The notes beneath the pieces are model-generated. The model searched no databases. It worked only from the letters and a program-made list of their open reading frames with translations, and was not told the origin of the DNA. Made by a program: the position numbers and the translations under genes. Source: Thermoascus crustaceus (Eukaryota; Ascomycota; Eurotiomycetes; Eurotiales; Thermoascaceae). From it: a DNA stretch of 64,000 nt. The stretch spans positions 3,797,179 to 3,861,178 of the forward strand of contig BCIC01000001.1 of NCBI GenBank assembly GCA_001599835.1, read 5' to 3'. Below, piece after piece: positions 12,651 through 24,310 of this stretch (within the stretch, counting starts at the first letter, position 1; each line of letters opens with the position of its first letter).

Positions 12651-14080
12651 GCTGCGTGCAATTACCGTTTAAACCGACTGTCGAGACCACTCCAAATCGT
12701 TGAACGTCGCAGGTATGAGCTCCCAAAGTATCACTATAAGAGAAAGATTTGCTGCTATGCATTTATCTAGGGTATGAAATGATTAGCCAAAGGGGTACTT
12801 GATCCCGTATTGAACGGAAGCATTGACGGTGTAGAACCATTAGATGGCGGAGCACCGGAAAAAGAACAATTTCGAACCGTCGCACAATGATAAAAATGAC
12901 TTCCGCAAACATACTTAGAACAGTTCCAGACGATATTTATTATGGACAGCTTGCAACTCTGCACCCTGCCCTGAGCTGAGCAAGTTATGGAGGACTAAGT
13001 CGGATAGTCATCCCTTGCTATTCTCGTCCTGGCTCTTCTGGTTTCGCTAGGATTGGCGATGCCTTCAACAATGTTCGTGGATCTCAGGCTTGAGGATAAA
13101 TAGTGCCATACAGGCAATTTCTTCGCCCTTTCTAGTCCTAACTTGGCGTAATCTGAACAACCATAGCTGGAGACCTAACTGGCCCGATAGCGGGGAGCTG
13201 GGGTGTAGGGCGAGCGGGATAACAAAGAACGAAGAGATCGGAGTATTCCGTTTTCCGGTTTCTCCTCGCGACCTGGGACTCTGGAGCCCCTCAAGATTCA
13301 GATAAAAGCACACCGGGTCTAGACTCAAACGTCTAGGGTTGACAGCTCAACAACATGGAAGTACCGCGTATTCCGTATGGTATATACTTGGAAGATTAAA
13401 GTTCGAAAGGCTCCGACCGAAAAGCCCGCCTTCAAGCGGAGTACGCTTACAGTACAGGGCTACATCCAGGTACCGCCCGGCTAAGGTGGGTAACGTTAGG
13501 TACGTATCTAATAATGTACTGACCGCCAGGGCTAGCTAGCCCTCGGCCAATTGTAAACAGCGGGGTTTCTCGTTACGATTCTACTCCGTACACCGTACAA
13601 GTCCACCGCATGCATTGTTGCGCTATCCTCCCATCCCGTAAAACAACTGAGACGGTTGTCAGGGCCACTGACTCTACTTATATATCCATTAAAAACACCG
13701 TTTCATTTTGAGGTGAGTCCTCCCTAGATCGCGTAGAGGGTAATGATCCTTCAGATGGCTCTCATTCACTCTACATCCTCGGATGTCAAATTGCAAACCT
13801 CTGATGAAAAGAAACCTGCCCCTTTTAACTTCCAACTGTTCGACTTACAAGAGGCTCCCTAATAGTGTGGTCAGGGGTACTATCCGTTCTCTTCCGTATT
13901 ATTATATGCATGCCCTGTCGACTGCGTCAAAACTGGATGGTCAACTTCCTCAGTCAGGAGCGTTAAATCTTTTCTCGAACCTACTTGCACGGCTTTCTAA
14001 GAGCATCGCCAACGCGGAAGTTATATCCGTGAAATTCCTTCCTTTGGTTCGCAATTCTATTTACTAGATTATCGATTGTC
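12651..14080. other. Intergenic region between divergent genes
   Basis: Shared 5' region of the WAPL-like gene (minus) and the uracil phosphoribosyltransferase gene (plus). It has ordinary base composition and a CTACTCCGTAC motif near 13582. Open frames at 13065-13328, 13090-13305, 13339-13539 and 13783-14067 have no motif. Nothing else recognised. Confidence 0.5.
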
Positions 14081-15019
14081 ATGACGACCGATAGAACTGA
14101 ACCTGTGCCTTCCCCGGCTCAGGGCGTAGGGCCTTTTTACAGACCGGATGGAGAGAAACCAACAGCAACAGTTTCGAAGGATGTGTCATATGAAAACGTT
14201 CATGTTCTACCTCAAACACCCCAATTAATTGCTCTCTTAACGTAAGAAAATCCTGTCCTTGTTCTCTTTTATCCTTTGGTTCTTAGTCTGATCAGTTTCC
14301 CACCGATATCTCTATAGGATGATCAGGGACCAGAAGACTGGACGTGCTGACTTCATATTCTACTCGAATCGGATTATCCGTCTTTTGGTGGAGGAAGGCC
14401 TCAATCATCTGCCTGTGGTGGAACAGTCTGTTACAACACCAGTAGGTCGATCATATCTTGGAGTCAAATTCCAAGGGAAAATATGTGGTGTATCAATTAT
14501 GAGAGCGGGAGAGGCTATGGAACAAGGCTTGAGAGACTGCTGTCGGTCCGTTCGCATTGGAAAGATTTTGATTCAGAGAGACGAAGAAACGTGTAAACCG
14601 AAGCTCTTCTACGAAAAACTCCCGGCTGATATCGCCCATAGATGGGTACTTCTTCTTGATCCAATGTTTGCAACAGGTATAGGCCGCTCTATCTCGCCAG
14701 TTTTCGCTTACCTGGCTTTGTTACCGCTAACTTGACCCAGGTGGCTCCGCAACCATGGCCGTTGAGGTGTTAAAGGCCAAGGGCGTTCCAGAAGATCGTA
14801 TTCTTTTCTTGAATTTAATAGCCAGTCCTTCCGGTGTCGCTGATTTCGCCAAACGCTTTCCGAAACTCAGGGTGGTAACTGCGTTTATTGACCAAGGGTT
14901 AGATGAGAAGAAGTACGTGCCTCCTAAATAAGCTTGTTACATTCATGGTTAACACCTCCTTATGTAGGTACATTATCCCAGGTCTAGGAGACTTTGGTGA
15001 CAGATATTACACCCTATAG
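14081..15019 (+). CDS. fur1: Uracil phosphoribosyltransferase
   Basis: Four exons: 14081-14241, 14318-14676, 14741-14912, 14968-15019; 247 residues. Converts uracil and PRPP to UMP in pyrimidine salvage; in fungi this enzyme also activates 5-fluorouracil. Seen: the N-terminal HVLPQTPQLIALLTMIRD block, NRIIRLLVEEGLNHLP, GVSIMRAGEAMEQGLR, the PRPP-binding loop LLDPMFATGGSA (about 167-178, split by intron 2) and the C-terminal uracil-binding region IPGLGDFGDRYY. The start at 14081 is the first ATG in frame with the conserved block. Converges on the elf1 gene, with 346 bp between stops. Confidence 0.95.
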
Positions 15020-15365
15020 GTCCTCAAGCTGTTCAAAATATGCTAACTGCAGCATATCGCAACATGGTGTTAGCTAGGGTTGTGGCCACAGGCCATTATT
15101 ACAGCTACGTTCAATTCAATGATTTCATGAACCACTGATATTTTCCAATGCATTTTGATTTCCAGATCTGCAGTCCCATTCTGGGTTGATTATAGGATAA
15201 TCCTATACTTAGGCTATAAAGAGGAAAAGCAATATACCGATGCCATCTTCTGTCTTGGGCCAATGTATCCGTGGCAAAAGATAACTCAGAAGTATTTCAA
15301 GAAATAGTCGCGGTAAAACCTATCGTCAGATGCACCGCTAGTAAGATCCGCAGTATATGAGAATA
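15020..15365. other. Intergenic region between convergent genes
   Basis: 3' flanks of fur1 and elf1; no gene or repeat seen. Confidence 0.5.
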
Positions 15366-15925
15366 TCAGTAGTCGTCCGCGTAGGAGTCTTCGATACGAT
15401 CCCCCGAAGTTACAGGTTGGTCGGGTGAACCTGGTGAGCCCCTCGACTGCATGCCGCGGACATCGTTATCTTCGTGTCTGCTGGCGGCATTCTTCGCCAC
15501 CGCATCGCAAGCATCAACCCAGTCCGAATAGACATCAACAGCAGCAGAAAGATCTGATTAGGTAGCAAAAGCCTCTTAGTGATAAGAACTTCACCCGGTG
15601 ATTAGGGAACTTACAGTTGATACCAGTCTGGAAACGTTGACCACAGACCTTACAAGATAGATTTCCAAGCCCCAGTTTCTTGTCAAGTTTCACTACTACA
15701 GAGTTCTCATGATTGCAAAAGAGACATGAAAAGGTCGTAGGCAGCGGTTCTCTCTGGCATGATTTTCAGCGAAAAGACGATAGCTTGAGGACGGTGATTA
15801 ACTTACCTTTTTTGGCCCTTGCGGCTTCCTGCTCGACTTCTTTCGCTTACCCTGTGCAAGAGGGTTATAAGTCAGAGACTTTCAAATGAATAATCTCAAG
15901 CGACGTATCAGATCGATCATACCAT
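15366..15925 (-). CDS. elf1: Transcription elongation factor Elf1 (zinc ribbon)
   Basis: Four coding exons: 15925-15923 (the ATG alone), 15851-15807, 15753-15615, 15553-15366; 124 residues. Seen: basic N-terminus MGKRKKSSRKPQGPKK, a zinc ribbon with Cys at 26, 29, 50 and 53 (CLFC...CKVC), the family block GQRFQTGINYLSAAVDVYSDWVD, and an acidic tail ending DSYADDY. Known: Elf1 travels with RNA polymerase II and helps it through nucleosomes. The first exon contributes only the start codon: ATG is followed directly by a GT donor and the next exon resumes with the conserved GKRKK. Small enough to be missed by simple frame scans. Confidence 0.93.
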
Positions 15926-17829
15926 GCTGAAATGTGTTCCTCACAGAGGTCAAATCAGAGTGGCAGAGCACAAGTATTTCGGACTGGTCGGAATGCAAGT
16001 ACCTGTTGGCCTTCTTAAGACAGCAAAATTCGGATAGCTATTCGAGACGCAAACTAGAATATTGAGCTCTTTGGTTAGATATATGCTGTGTACTGCGTAA
16101 GCCTGTAGGGATTAAGGGAGGATTTGGCGCCTAGGTAGGTTTGGAACTTGGAAGCAAGTATTTGGCAGATGGGGTTAGCGCGGTGTGTGGAGGAGCTGTG
16201 CGGGCGCCCGGGCGGACTGCGTACAGTATGTACGAATTAGGTACGGAGTACAAACCTTAGTAGTACGAGGTCTCGACAGAATAATACTCCGTACTTGTGC
16301 TCCGTACGAACTTGAAAGGAAATGAAAATGAGGGCTGAAGAAGACCCACTCATTAGTGCTAACTGTATTTTGGTACTCACCTCAGCACCTGTACTGTGTA
16401 AGGTAGTGCGACCCACTGCAGATGGTTCATGCGGCAATGCCAAGTACTTCGTAAGTGAGTTAGCATAGTCAACATGATCCGGCAATATTAATAGCAAGCC
16501 GCGAATCCTAGTCTAAAAATAAGAAGAAAAAGGAAAGGAAAGGAAAGAAAAGGAACAAGATAGGTGCCTAGGTGATACCGTGAAAAGTCATTCCAGTCTT
16601 CTGCAGCCAGACGGCAAATAGTCGATTACTGGAAGGACCAAATTTCGGAGTCATCAAGCGCCTTTGGCTAAAAAGTAGACAAAATCCCCAGCCAGTGATC
16701 ATAATAGTATCATGCCTAACAGCCGTAGTGAGAATCTGGCTCTCGACGGCCAGGGCTGGAAACTCGCGAGATCGCTTGTTACGGAACATGATGTCATAAT
16801 CATCCACCCTTTGATGATATGGAACTTTCGTTATCTTTCAGAGATCTGGAGGAGAGTGATTCTTTTATGCACTGGTTAGGAGTATCTACAGATTATCTAT
16901 GTAGTAAATGACGTGTGCAGGTAGCAATTCTTTGCCGTACATTGTGCGTTCTTTATGCAATAACAGTTTTCTGGAAGCGTTCCCATAACCCAAAAATGGG
17001 TAGGTCGGTGCTCGGAAGCCTCCTAAGAGTTTCTGAATTCAAGTGAGACACCTGGCTGTGGCCCAAGAAACCATACAAAAATACGTACCTAAATACATTT
17101 AGATACACAGTCAGCTTCGGGCGTTGATCACTGATCACAAGAATCGTGCGGCGCCTTCGGGGCTTGTGCATGTTAGCGATGCTGCAGTTAGGTAGATTGT
17201 CTTGAGAAACATGCACACTGGTATATATGGACGATCCAGGTTATTGGACTGAGAAATCATCAGAAAAGCAAACTCTGACAACCCCGCGCCAAAAGGTCTA
17301 AACGGTTCCAAGCCATCCGTTATTTACAGATGAAACCAACAGCATTGAAAGATGAAAGTGCCGTTAAGTGGCTTTGACGTTCAACATTGGCGTCTCAAGG
17401 CATAAGGCTTTCAGGAGTACTCATTAAGGCACATATCATTTGTGCTTTGTGTGGATGGGTTGTCGGGAGCGAAACCGACCTACTCAATTCTCAACCACTT
17501 TTCAGTCTTTGGAGACGTGCCCCAATACTATGCATTATTGCCTACTTAACGTCAGAAGGATCAGGTGCTGAAGCTTAGCACTATAATTAGCGAAACCAAA
17601 AATTTACTTACCATGAGAATCAGATCATGTGACCGTTACGTATATTGCAGGATTATGTAATGATAACCACTAGGGCCGACGGCTCGCTTAGCCGAGTTTT
17701 GTGTGGGATTTCGTTTTCAACCTCTCATTAGCAGCGTCAATCGACTCGACTCGAACTCCTCCACCAGAGCGTGTGGTGCGATTTATTTGTCTGTCTTCCG
17801 CTGTTGCAAGATAGACCCGAGTCGCAATT
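15926..17829. other. Long intergenic region between divergent elf1 and rps1
   Basis: About 1.9 kb. Contains a purine tract of GGAAA-type units at about 16512-16557, an inverted pair of GTACGGAGTAC / TACTCCGTAC motifs at 16241-16251 and 16285-16294, and a G+C-rich spot at 16201-16219. Open frames (16237-16497, 16568-16807, 16953-17216 minus; 17387-17578 plus) show no recognisable protein. The 3' part should hold the eS1 promoter and leader. Confidence 0.5.
16512..16557 (+). repeat. Purine-rich simple repeat (GGAAA-like)
   Basis: Imperfect run of AAGAA, GGAAA and AAAGG units on the plus strand with almost no pyrimidines. No function is claimed. Confidence 0.75.
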
Positions 17830-18864
17830 ATGGCTGTTGGAAAGTGAGTCTCTATAGACAATGCATCTTTTCTCATAACACCGCGGGGTCGCATCTTGCC
17901 GCAATATATTACAATTGGCCGCTGACTTCTACAGGAACAAGCGCTTGTCGAAGGGCAAGAAGGGCTTGAAGAAGAGAACAGTTGATCCTTTCTCGAGGAA
18001 GGATGAATACTCTGTCAAGGTAAATATTTCTGCTTCTGCAATACAACCAGTCTACAGAGACCGTGCCACTGACATGAACAAGGCGCCCTCCACTTTCCAG
18101 ATCCGCGAGTATGTACCTTACCAACAGCAAAACTTCTCCCGACAGGATACTAACCAGTTAAAAGTGTCGGAAAGACGCTCGTCAACCGCACCAGTGGTTT
18201 GAAGAATGCGAATGATTCGCTGAAGGGCAGAATCTTCGAGGTGTCGCTCGCTGACCTGCAGAACGACGAGGACCACGCCTTTCGCAAGGTCAAGCTCCGT
18301 GTGGATGAAGTTCAGGGGAAGAACTGCCTGACCAACTTCCACGGTTTGGACTTCACATCCGACAAGTTGCGATCCCTGGTTCGCAAGTGGCAGTCCCTGA
18401 TCGAAGCCAACGTCACTGTGAAGACCACGGATGACTATCTTCTTCGCCTGTTCGCTATCGCCTTTACCAAGAGACGTCCCAACCAAATCAAGAAGACTAC
18501 CTACGCCCGGTCGTCTCAGATTCGTGCTATTCGGAAGAAGATGACTGAAATCATCCAGCGCGAGGCGACCAGCTGCACCCTTTCTCAGCTTACCACCAAG
18601 CTTATTCCGGAAGTTATTGGTCGTGAGATTGAAAAGGCAACCCAGGGAATCTACCCGCTGCAGAATGTTTGTGGCCCCTATTATTCGCATTCGGTCCACG
18701 TATTGACTTGTCTTCTATAGGTCCACATCCGCAAGGTGAAACTTCTCAAGCAGCCAAAGTTCGACCTCGGTGCGCTGCTGAACCTGCATGGAGAGTCTAC
18801 GACTGATGACAAGGGCCACAAGGTTGAGCGAGAATTCAAGGAGCAGGTGCTCGAGAGTGTTTGA
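17830..18864 (+). CDS. rps1: 40S ribosomal protein S1 (eS1, S3Ae family)
   Basis: Five exons: 17830-17843, 17935-18019, 18083-18108, 18165-18666, 18721-18864; 256 residues, the usual family length. Seen: basic N-terminus MAVGKNKRLSKGKKGLKKR, APSTFQIRD, VGKTLVNRTSG, a long conserved core (TTDDYLLRLFAIAFTKRRPN, TYARSSQIRAIRKKM, KLIPEVIGREIEKATQGIYP), and the C-terminal VHIRKVKLLKQPKFDLG...EFKEQVLESV. Component of the small subunit near the mRNA exit. Early exons are very short (14 and 26 nt); the third intron has a TACTAAC branch site at 18149. The second intron must end at CAAG (18082), since the CTACAG upstream leads to a stop. Last complete gene before the A+T-rich block. Confidence 0.96.
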
Positions 18865-19518
18865 TTGTCTCTTCTCAATGCGGTTCTTGCCTGTTCCTAC
18901 CTCTGATCACATCATGGCTCATTCTCTCTATGTTGTGGAAGACGGGTACATATGTATGTGACTGGGGAGCTTCATTGCGGACAATGCTGCCGTCTCAGCA
19001 AGGTCTGTATTGAAATGCGATGTTTCGAGCTTTAATTTCGTTCCCAGTATGCAATCAGTACGGCCTGGATGAAGCGATTTGGTAGAGGAAAAAAAGAATT
19101 ATCGATACTTATGTGTTTTTGAACACTGAACACTGCGCTTCGCTCTGCATGACCATTGGCTCTCCAGCAGCGAACAGTCACTTTTAGCACTCTTGGGGGG
19201 GGGTCTGGAGTCTGGATGTGATTTCTGTATCCAGCCTTAAGACCTGCTCTGGCAATTATAGTGGCCCTTTAAATGAATCTGTAAAAAAAAAGCAAAGAAA
19301 AGAAAAAAAAGAGACTACCACCTGTTTGACACTAAGCATCTCAACTTGTTCACCTTTCAAATAATATGGCTTACACACAGTACACCTTCTGTTGGGGTTG
19401 CTGTGCTGGGGAAAATTAGGCTGTTGTTAGATCACTAAATTAGCAAGAATACATCTGCATCAGACATTCAGCTGTAGCAGTGCAGAGTAGCCTGAAAGTT
19501 ACATGACCTGTCTCAGTA
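18865..19518. other. Intergenic transition into the transposon block
   Basis: 3' flank of rps1, with a short G run (about 19194-19203) and an A-rich stretch at 19281-19312. Base composition is still ordinary. No gene seen. Ends at the TA (19517-19518) that appears to be the target site of the first transposon. Confidence 0.5.
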
Positions 19519-19903
19519 ACGTAATCTAACGTGACTCCCAAGCGACCCGCCACCCCATCCGCACCCGCGAATACTATACAGAATCATCCAAACTTCATGT
19601 CACCATACCACCAAAAATGTGTATAAATTCAAAAAATTTGACTGATCAGGAGGGGATAATTTTATTGGCTATTTCTGCTATCAAAAAGCAAGAAATTTGA
19701 AATATTCAACAAGCAGCACATGTTTATAATGTGCCTTGACCCACACTATATGACTGACTGCAAGGATGCAGTATAATGACTGAGAAATGCACTAATAGTC
19801 ATAAATTGACAATTACTAAGGAGGATATATTTGTACAATGAATATTGTCTTTAGATTAGTGGAGTGGCTTCTCAGCAGGCTTTAGTACAGGATATGGCTA
19901 ATA
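19519..19903 (+). pseudogene. 5' part of pogo-like transposon Q (decayed)
   Basis: After TA (19517-19518) a putative end begins ACGTAATCTAACGTGACTCC. A decayed transposase start follows near 19616 with LTDQEGIILLAISAIKKQE, the same N-terminal type as element F (AEQEGRILLVISAIK), reaching a GYG motif before interruption. The reading breaks at 19904 where LTR element 1 is inserted; its continuation (homologous to the GQYSTIK part of element P) resumes after 35900. Its right end was not found. Confidence 0.65.
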
Positions 19904-20112
19904 TGTGACAGCGCTCAGTCATAGTATTATTAGCTAAAACTATGGTAGCTTGTCATACAGAATCAAAAGCATGAGAGGAAGAGAAAGAAAAGAATTCACA
20001 GGGCTTTGTGTAATATGATATATATAGGCAAGTAGGACTGGCAGTATTCCAGAGACAAAGAAATGCTTAACACTGCCTACCTTACTGTCTAGATGTCTGC
20101 TACACTGTCACA
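19904..20112 (+). repeat. 5' LTR of LTR element 1
   Basis: 209 bp, starts TGTGACAG and ends CTGTCACA, so its tips form a short inverted repeat. The least decayed of three copies; the others are at 21913-22104 and 35686-35895. Confidence 0.8.
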
Positions 20113-20131
20113 TTATCTCTTTCTTCCGAAA

Positions 20132-20305
20132 ATGCCTGCCTATAGGTGTGTAGGGTCAATTATACTGGCTTATTATTATCTGAATAATTATCCAGTTGTT
20201 TCTTATTATTCCAGCATCTCAGCTACTTCTTTAAGTGTTATAGCAGGCCTGGCAGATCTGAGTATTAATTATAAAAGCTGTGTAGTTGATAAAAGAATTC
20301 TTTAA
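20132..20305 (+). pseudogene. Gag-like N-terminal fragment of LTR element 1
   Basis: Starts MPAYRCVGSI 20 bp after the LTR. The same start (MPAIRCVKSV) is seen 22 bp after the 5' LTR of LTR element 3 on the minus strand, which is the only support for calling it coding. No domain recognised; the frame ends in a stop after 57 residues. Confidence 0.5.
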
Positions 20306-21912
20306 AGTTCTTTATCAGATATTAAGCTAGATTATTGTTATAGCCTATCTATTTAATCTTATATTAAGACTTCTCTCTGTAAAGATATGCTATTAGAATC
20401 TTCTATATCTTCTATTTCTACTTTTTATTAATCTTAATAAGAGAAGAGAGATCCTTAATCTAGTCTGAAAGAGAGTTTATAGTGGTTGCTTAAATTCAGT
20501 AATAAGAGGTTAACTTTATAAATATACTTTAGAGAGAAGACTTCTTTTAAAGCTAAGCTTTTCTCTAGCTTTATAACTAAGTTTTTTAGTTATTTAACTT
20601 CTCTAGTATTTTTAAGTCTGTAGCCTTCTTTCTCTTAAAATAATTTATAGTAAGATGTCTTTTCTTCTTATAATAAAAGTATTTTTCTTTTTTAAGCAGT
20701 TTTAAATACTGATTATCTTTTAATCTTCTGCTAGTAGCAGTTAAAAAGAGATTAGTTTAGATAGTTTTATTCTTAAATTTTATTTAAACTAAAATAAAGA
20801 GTTTAGCTCTTTTATTTCTTATATATATATTTTTTATTATTAACTTTAATTATATAGATAGTATAGAAGCAGCTAATAGTATAATCTTTAAAACTTTTAT
20901 TTAAATAATATTTTTAAGAAGTTAAGTTCTAGAGCTTATTAGTAAGCTTATTAAAGAGTTTCTTCTTATACTTTTCTAGATAAAAATAAGATTTATTTAC
21001 TAATTAGCAGAATTCTGCAAGAAAATTATAAAATTTCTGATAAGATTTTATCTACAGATTTTAAAGCTGATATTAAGCAAAAGATTAGTTTTAAATATTA
21101 AAAGATTTTTTTAGTATTCTAGTAAATATTTAATAAACTTTTATAAAATTATAGAATAGTATATTTAGCAGTATAATTACTAATTTAGTTCTAAATATAG
21201 ATAATTTAAAGTAGTTTATTTAAGTAATAATTAGTATTAGTATCTAGCTTGCTTTATATCTGAAATAATTATTAAATTTAGAGTCTTTTCTGTGAGTTAG
21301 ATTTCACTAATTTATAAAGTTATTTAGAGGTTAAAGTTCTACTACTCTTATAATATTTTAAAGATAGTTTAATATAGACTTTCTTATAATAATTCTATTT
21401 AGTAATTAATTTATTAATCTATTAATTATAAGCTTTAAATTATTATTATGGATTAGTTTTACAATATTAAATAAGTTTAAATTAATATTTTATTTTATTT
21501 TAATAGAAGTTCTATATTTAGAGAAGCTTTTTAAAGAGGCTTTTTAGATTAGTTTAATATTTTTTAAGAAATTTATCTAAAAAAATTATTTAAAAAGTAT
21601 TATTTTCTTTTAAAAGAAAGAAAACTTAGTATAGTTCTTTAGCTTTATTAGTTCTAGTATTACTAGAATTTAGTTTTTAAAAGTTATTAGTTAAGCTATT
21701 CTGAATTCTTTATTAAAAGTTTTAGATTTGTAATTCTAAATATTTAATTTAATTTTAAGAATTCTTAATCTAAATCTATAGATTCTAAATATTTTTAAAA
21801 AGATTGTTTATTATATAAATATATAGCAGACTGTATATTCTTCAGACTATAATATATAATTAAAGAGAAAGAAGAAGTTAAAGTAAAAAGAAATAGAAAA
21901 TGCTTTTAATTA

Positions 21913-22104
21913 TATAATAGTACTTAGTTATAATATTATTAGCTAAAACTATAGTAGCTTATTATGCAGAATTAAAAGTATAAAAGAAAAAGAAAGAAGA
22001 GCTTTATATAATATAAAATATATAAATAAGTAGAACTAGTAGTATTTTAAAGATAAAAAAATACTTATTTATCTTACTGTCTAGACATCTGCTATACTAT
22101 TACA
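21913..22104 (+). repeat. Additional internal LTR copy of the element 1 family
   Basis: About 192 bp matching the LTRs at 19904 and 35686, strongly decayed. The bases before it (TGCTTTTAATTATATA) match those preceding the 3' LTR at 35686, so it looks like the 3' LTR of another copy. Sequence after it does not match what follows the 5' LTR, so this is not a simple tandem element. Confidence 0.65.
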
Positions 22105-24275
22105 GCAGTAGAGAATAGTAATCTTTTTTAAAGAGAGTATTAAGCTTTTAGTAGTTAATATAGAGATATAAGACTTTATTAGTTTTACAGATAAAAAGAA
22201 CTAAAAAGATAAAAAAAGTATTACAAAATACTATAAATTCTTTATTTAAGTTTTTAATTAAATACTTTTTAGTAGTTTTTAGCTTCTCTGCTAACGACTT
22301 GTATAGCAGACTATAGTCTAATATATTCTTTTTAATAAGCTTAATACAGTAATTATAGAGCTGATAAAATACTAGTTAGTTTAAAACTGCTTTAAAAAAA
22401 TATATTATACTAGAGTTAATAGTATTTAAATAAATACTTATTCAGATAAACTTCTTTATTAAGATTAGATATTAGAAGTAAAATCTTCTCTATAATTAGT
22501 TAATTAATTCTATACAGGCTTATAGTAAAAGATTTATTATCTAATATTTTTACTGTATAGTAAAAGTCTGTAGCTTTAATTAAAATAATATTAATTTTAA
22601 ACAGCTCTTTCAGAGGCTCTTTAAATAGTAGAGATTAATATTATTTTATAATAAACTTCTGCTCTAAATTAGATAGTTTATCTTTACTTAATTTAAATAT
22701 CTATTTATGTTAAAACTGTGTAAAGATTAATACTTTTTAAATTCTAGTACTAGAGTTATTCTTTAAAAATTTGTTTTATTCTTTATTACTATTAGTTTAT
22801 TCTAATAGTCTGTATTCTACTAATACTAAAAGTTAGATTTTAATTATTTTAGAATTGTTTAAAGCATAATCTTTTTATAAATTAAATAAATTCTACTAAT
22901 TTTTAAGTACTAATTAAACTAAATTAGACATCTATTATATATATTTAGTTATATATTATGCTGCTTACACTACTTTTATTTCAGTATTATATTATACTAA
23001 CTTAAATTAGTAATTAGTATAAATATATTAGCTTAGCTGTGTTTATTTACTGTTAAATATAATATAATAATATGTATAATTTATTTTTCAGTCTTACTAT
23101 TATATCTATAGATATAACAGTTAAAAGAAACTACTATTATTTAAAAAGATTTAGCTATATTAATAGCAACTAAAGTATTAATAAATATAAAATTATTTAT
23201 TTTAGAACTAATTAATATTTTAAGTATAATACTTAATCTATTTTTCAAAACTTAATTAAATACTGTAAAGTGTTCTCTATCTAATAATTAGCTTAAATCT
23301 AATAAAGAAATATTAATTTAATATTTATACTCCAGAAAGAAGACTTAAAGTTTTTTTTCTTTTCTAGTCTACTATTACTAACTTCTTAATAGAACAGTTA
23401 GTAGCTCTATATTTCTTTTATGTCTTTTTTTATTAATTTATCTTTCTAGTTATTCTTTATTAGTTAAGAGAACTTAAAGAGTTTAGAGCTAATCTAGTAG
23501 CAGTTATATATATTAAAAAGATCTTTATTATCTGCTAATTTTTTAATTAATTGTTTACTACTTGAAAATAATAGATTGAAAGCTCTTTAAAGAATTAGAG
23601 AGAAATTTATTTAGAAATAATTAATTAATTTTTTTTTAAATTAACTGCAAACTGTTTACTACTTAAAAATAATAGATTAAAAACATTTTAAAGAATTAGA
23701 GAGAAACTTATTTAGAAATAATAAGTTTTTAAGGCTTTTAGATTAGTTTGTAGTATAATTTCTTATATTCAGTTTTTAAAATCTAGGCTTTACTAGTAAG
23801 ATAAAGAAATTCAGTAATAAAATTATAGTAGTAATTAGATAGAGTTATTTAGAGATTTTTAAACTTAAACTTAGTATTAATAATATAGTTTAAATTAAGA
23901 TAAATAGTCTTTAAATATATAAAGATCTTATCAGCAGTTTAATATTAATTTAAAGATTTATTTTAAAGATAGAGAGTAAGATAATTAAAAGTCTTCTCTC
24001 TAACTTAATTCTTTATATATACTATTTAAAGCTCTTTATTAAAGTAATAATTAATACTTATAGCTAACTTATTCTTTATTTTAGAGAGCTAGTTTTTAAA
24101 CTTCAGAGTCTTTCTATTAGTTAGAATAAATAAGTCTAGTAACTTAATAAACTTATAAAAAGCTTCTAATATAAAGATTTTATAAACTAAGCTAGATTCT
24201 TATTATATTACTATTTAAATAATATATTTTTTATAGTTCTTATATTTTGCTGTAAGCTAACTAATCTGTTTATTC
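22105..24275. repeat. Decayed interior of LTR element 1
   Basis: A+T-rich sequence without readable frames. A near-duplicate segment (CTACTTGAAAATAATAGATT and CTACTTAAAAATAATAGATT) occurs at about 23550-23616 and 23658-23725, a local tandem duplication of roughly 108 bp. No domain recognised. Confidence 0.4.
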
Positions 24276-24310
24276 TTTTTTATGGTGAAGCAGAAAAGGT
24301 TATACTTATA

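Noticed and set aside
13783..14067. 94-residue frame before fur1
   Set aside because: Lies in the fur1 leader, ends before its start codon, and shows no recognisable domain.
16953..17216. 87-residue minus-strand frame in the elf1-rps1 interval
   Set aside because: No motif or codon bias; isolated from any gene.
18118..18699. 193-residue minus-strand frame
   Set aside because: Antisense shadow of the large rps1 exon.
1..19000. tRNA or rRNA genes in the gene-rich arm
   Set aside because: I looked for T-loop and acceptor-stem patterns in the intergenic regions and saw no convincing cloverleaf.
19904..22104. LTR element 1 ending at the LTR at 21913-22104
   Set aside because: No target duplication for that pair, whereas 19904-35895 has matching TAATA flanks and restores transposon Q.
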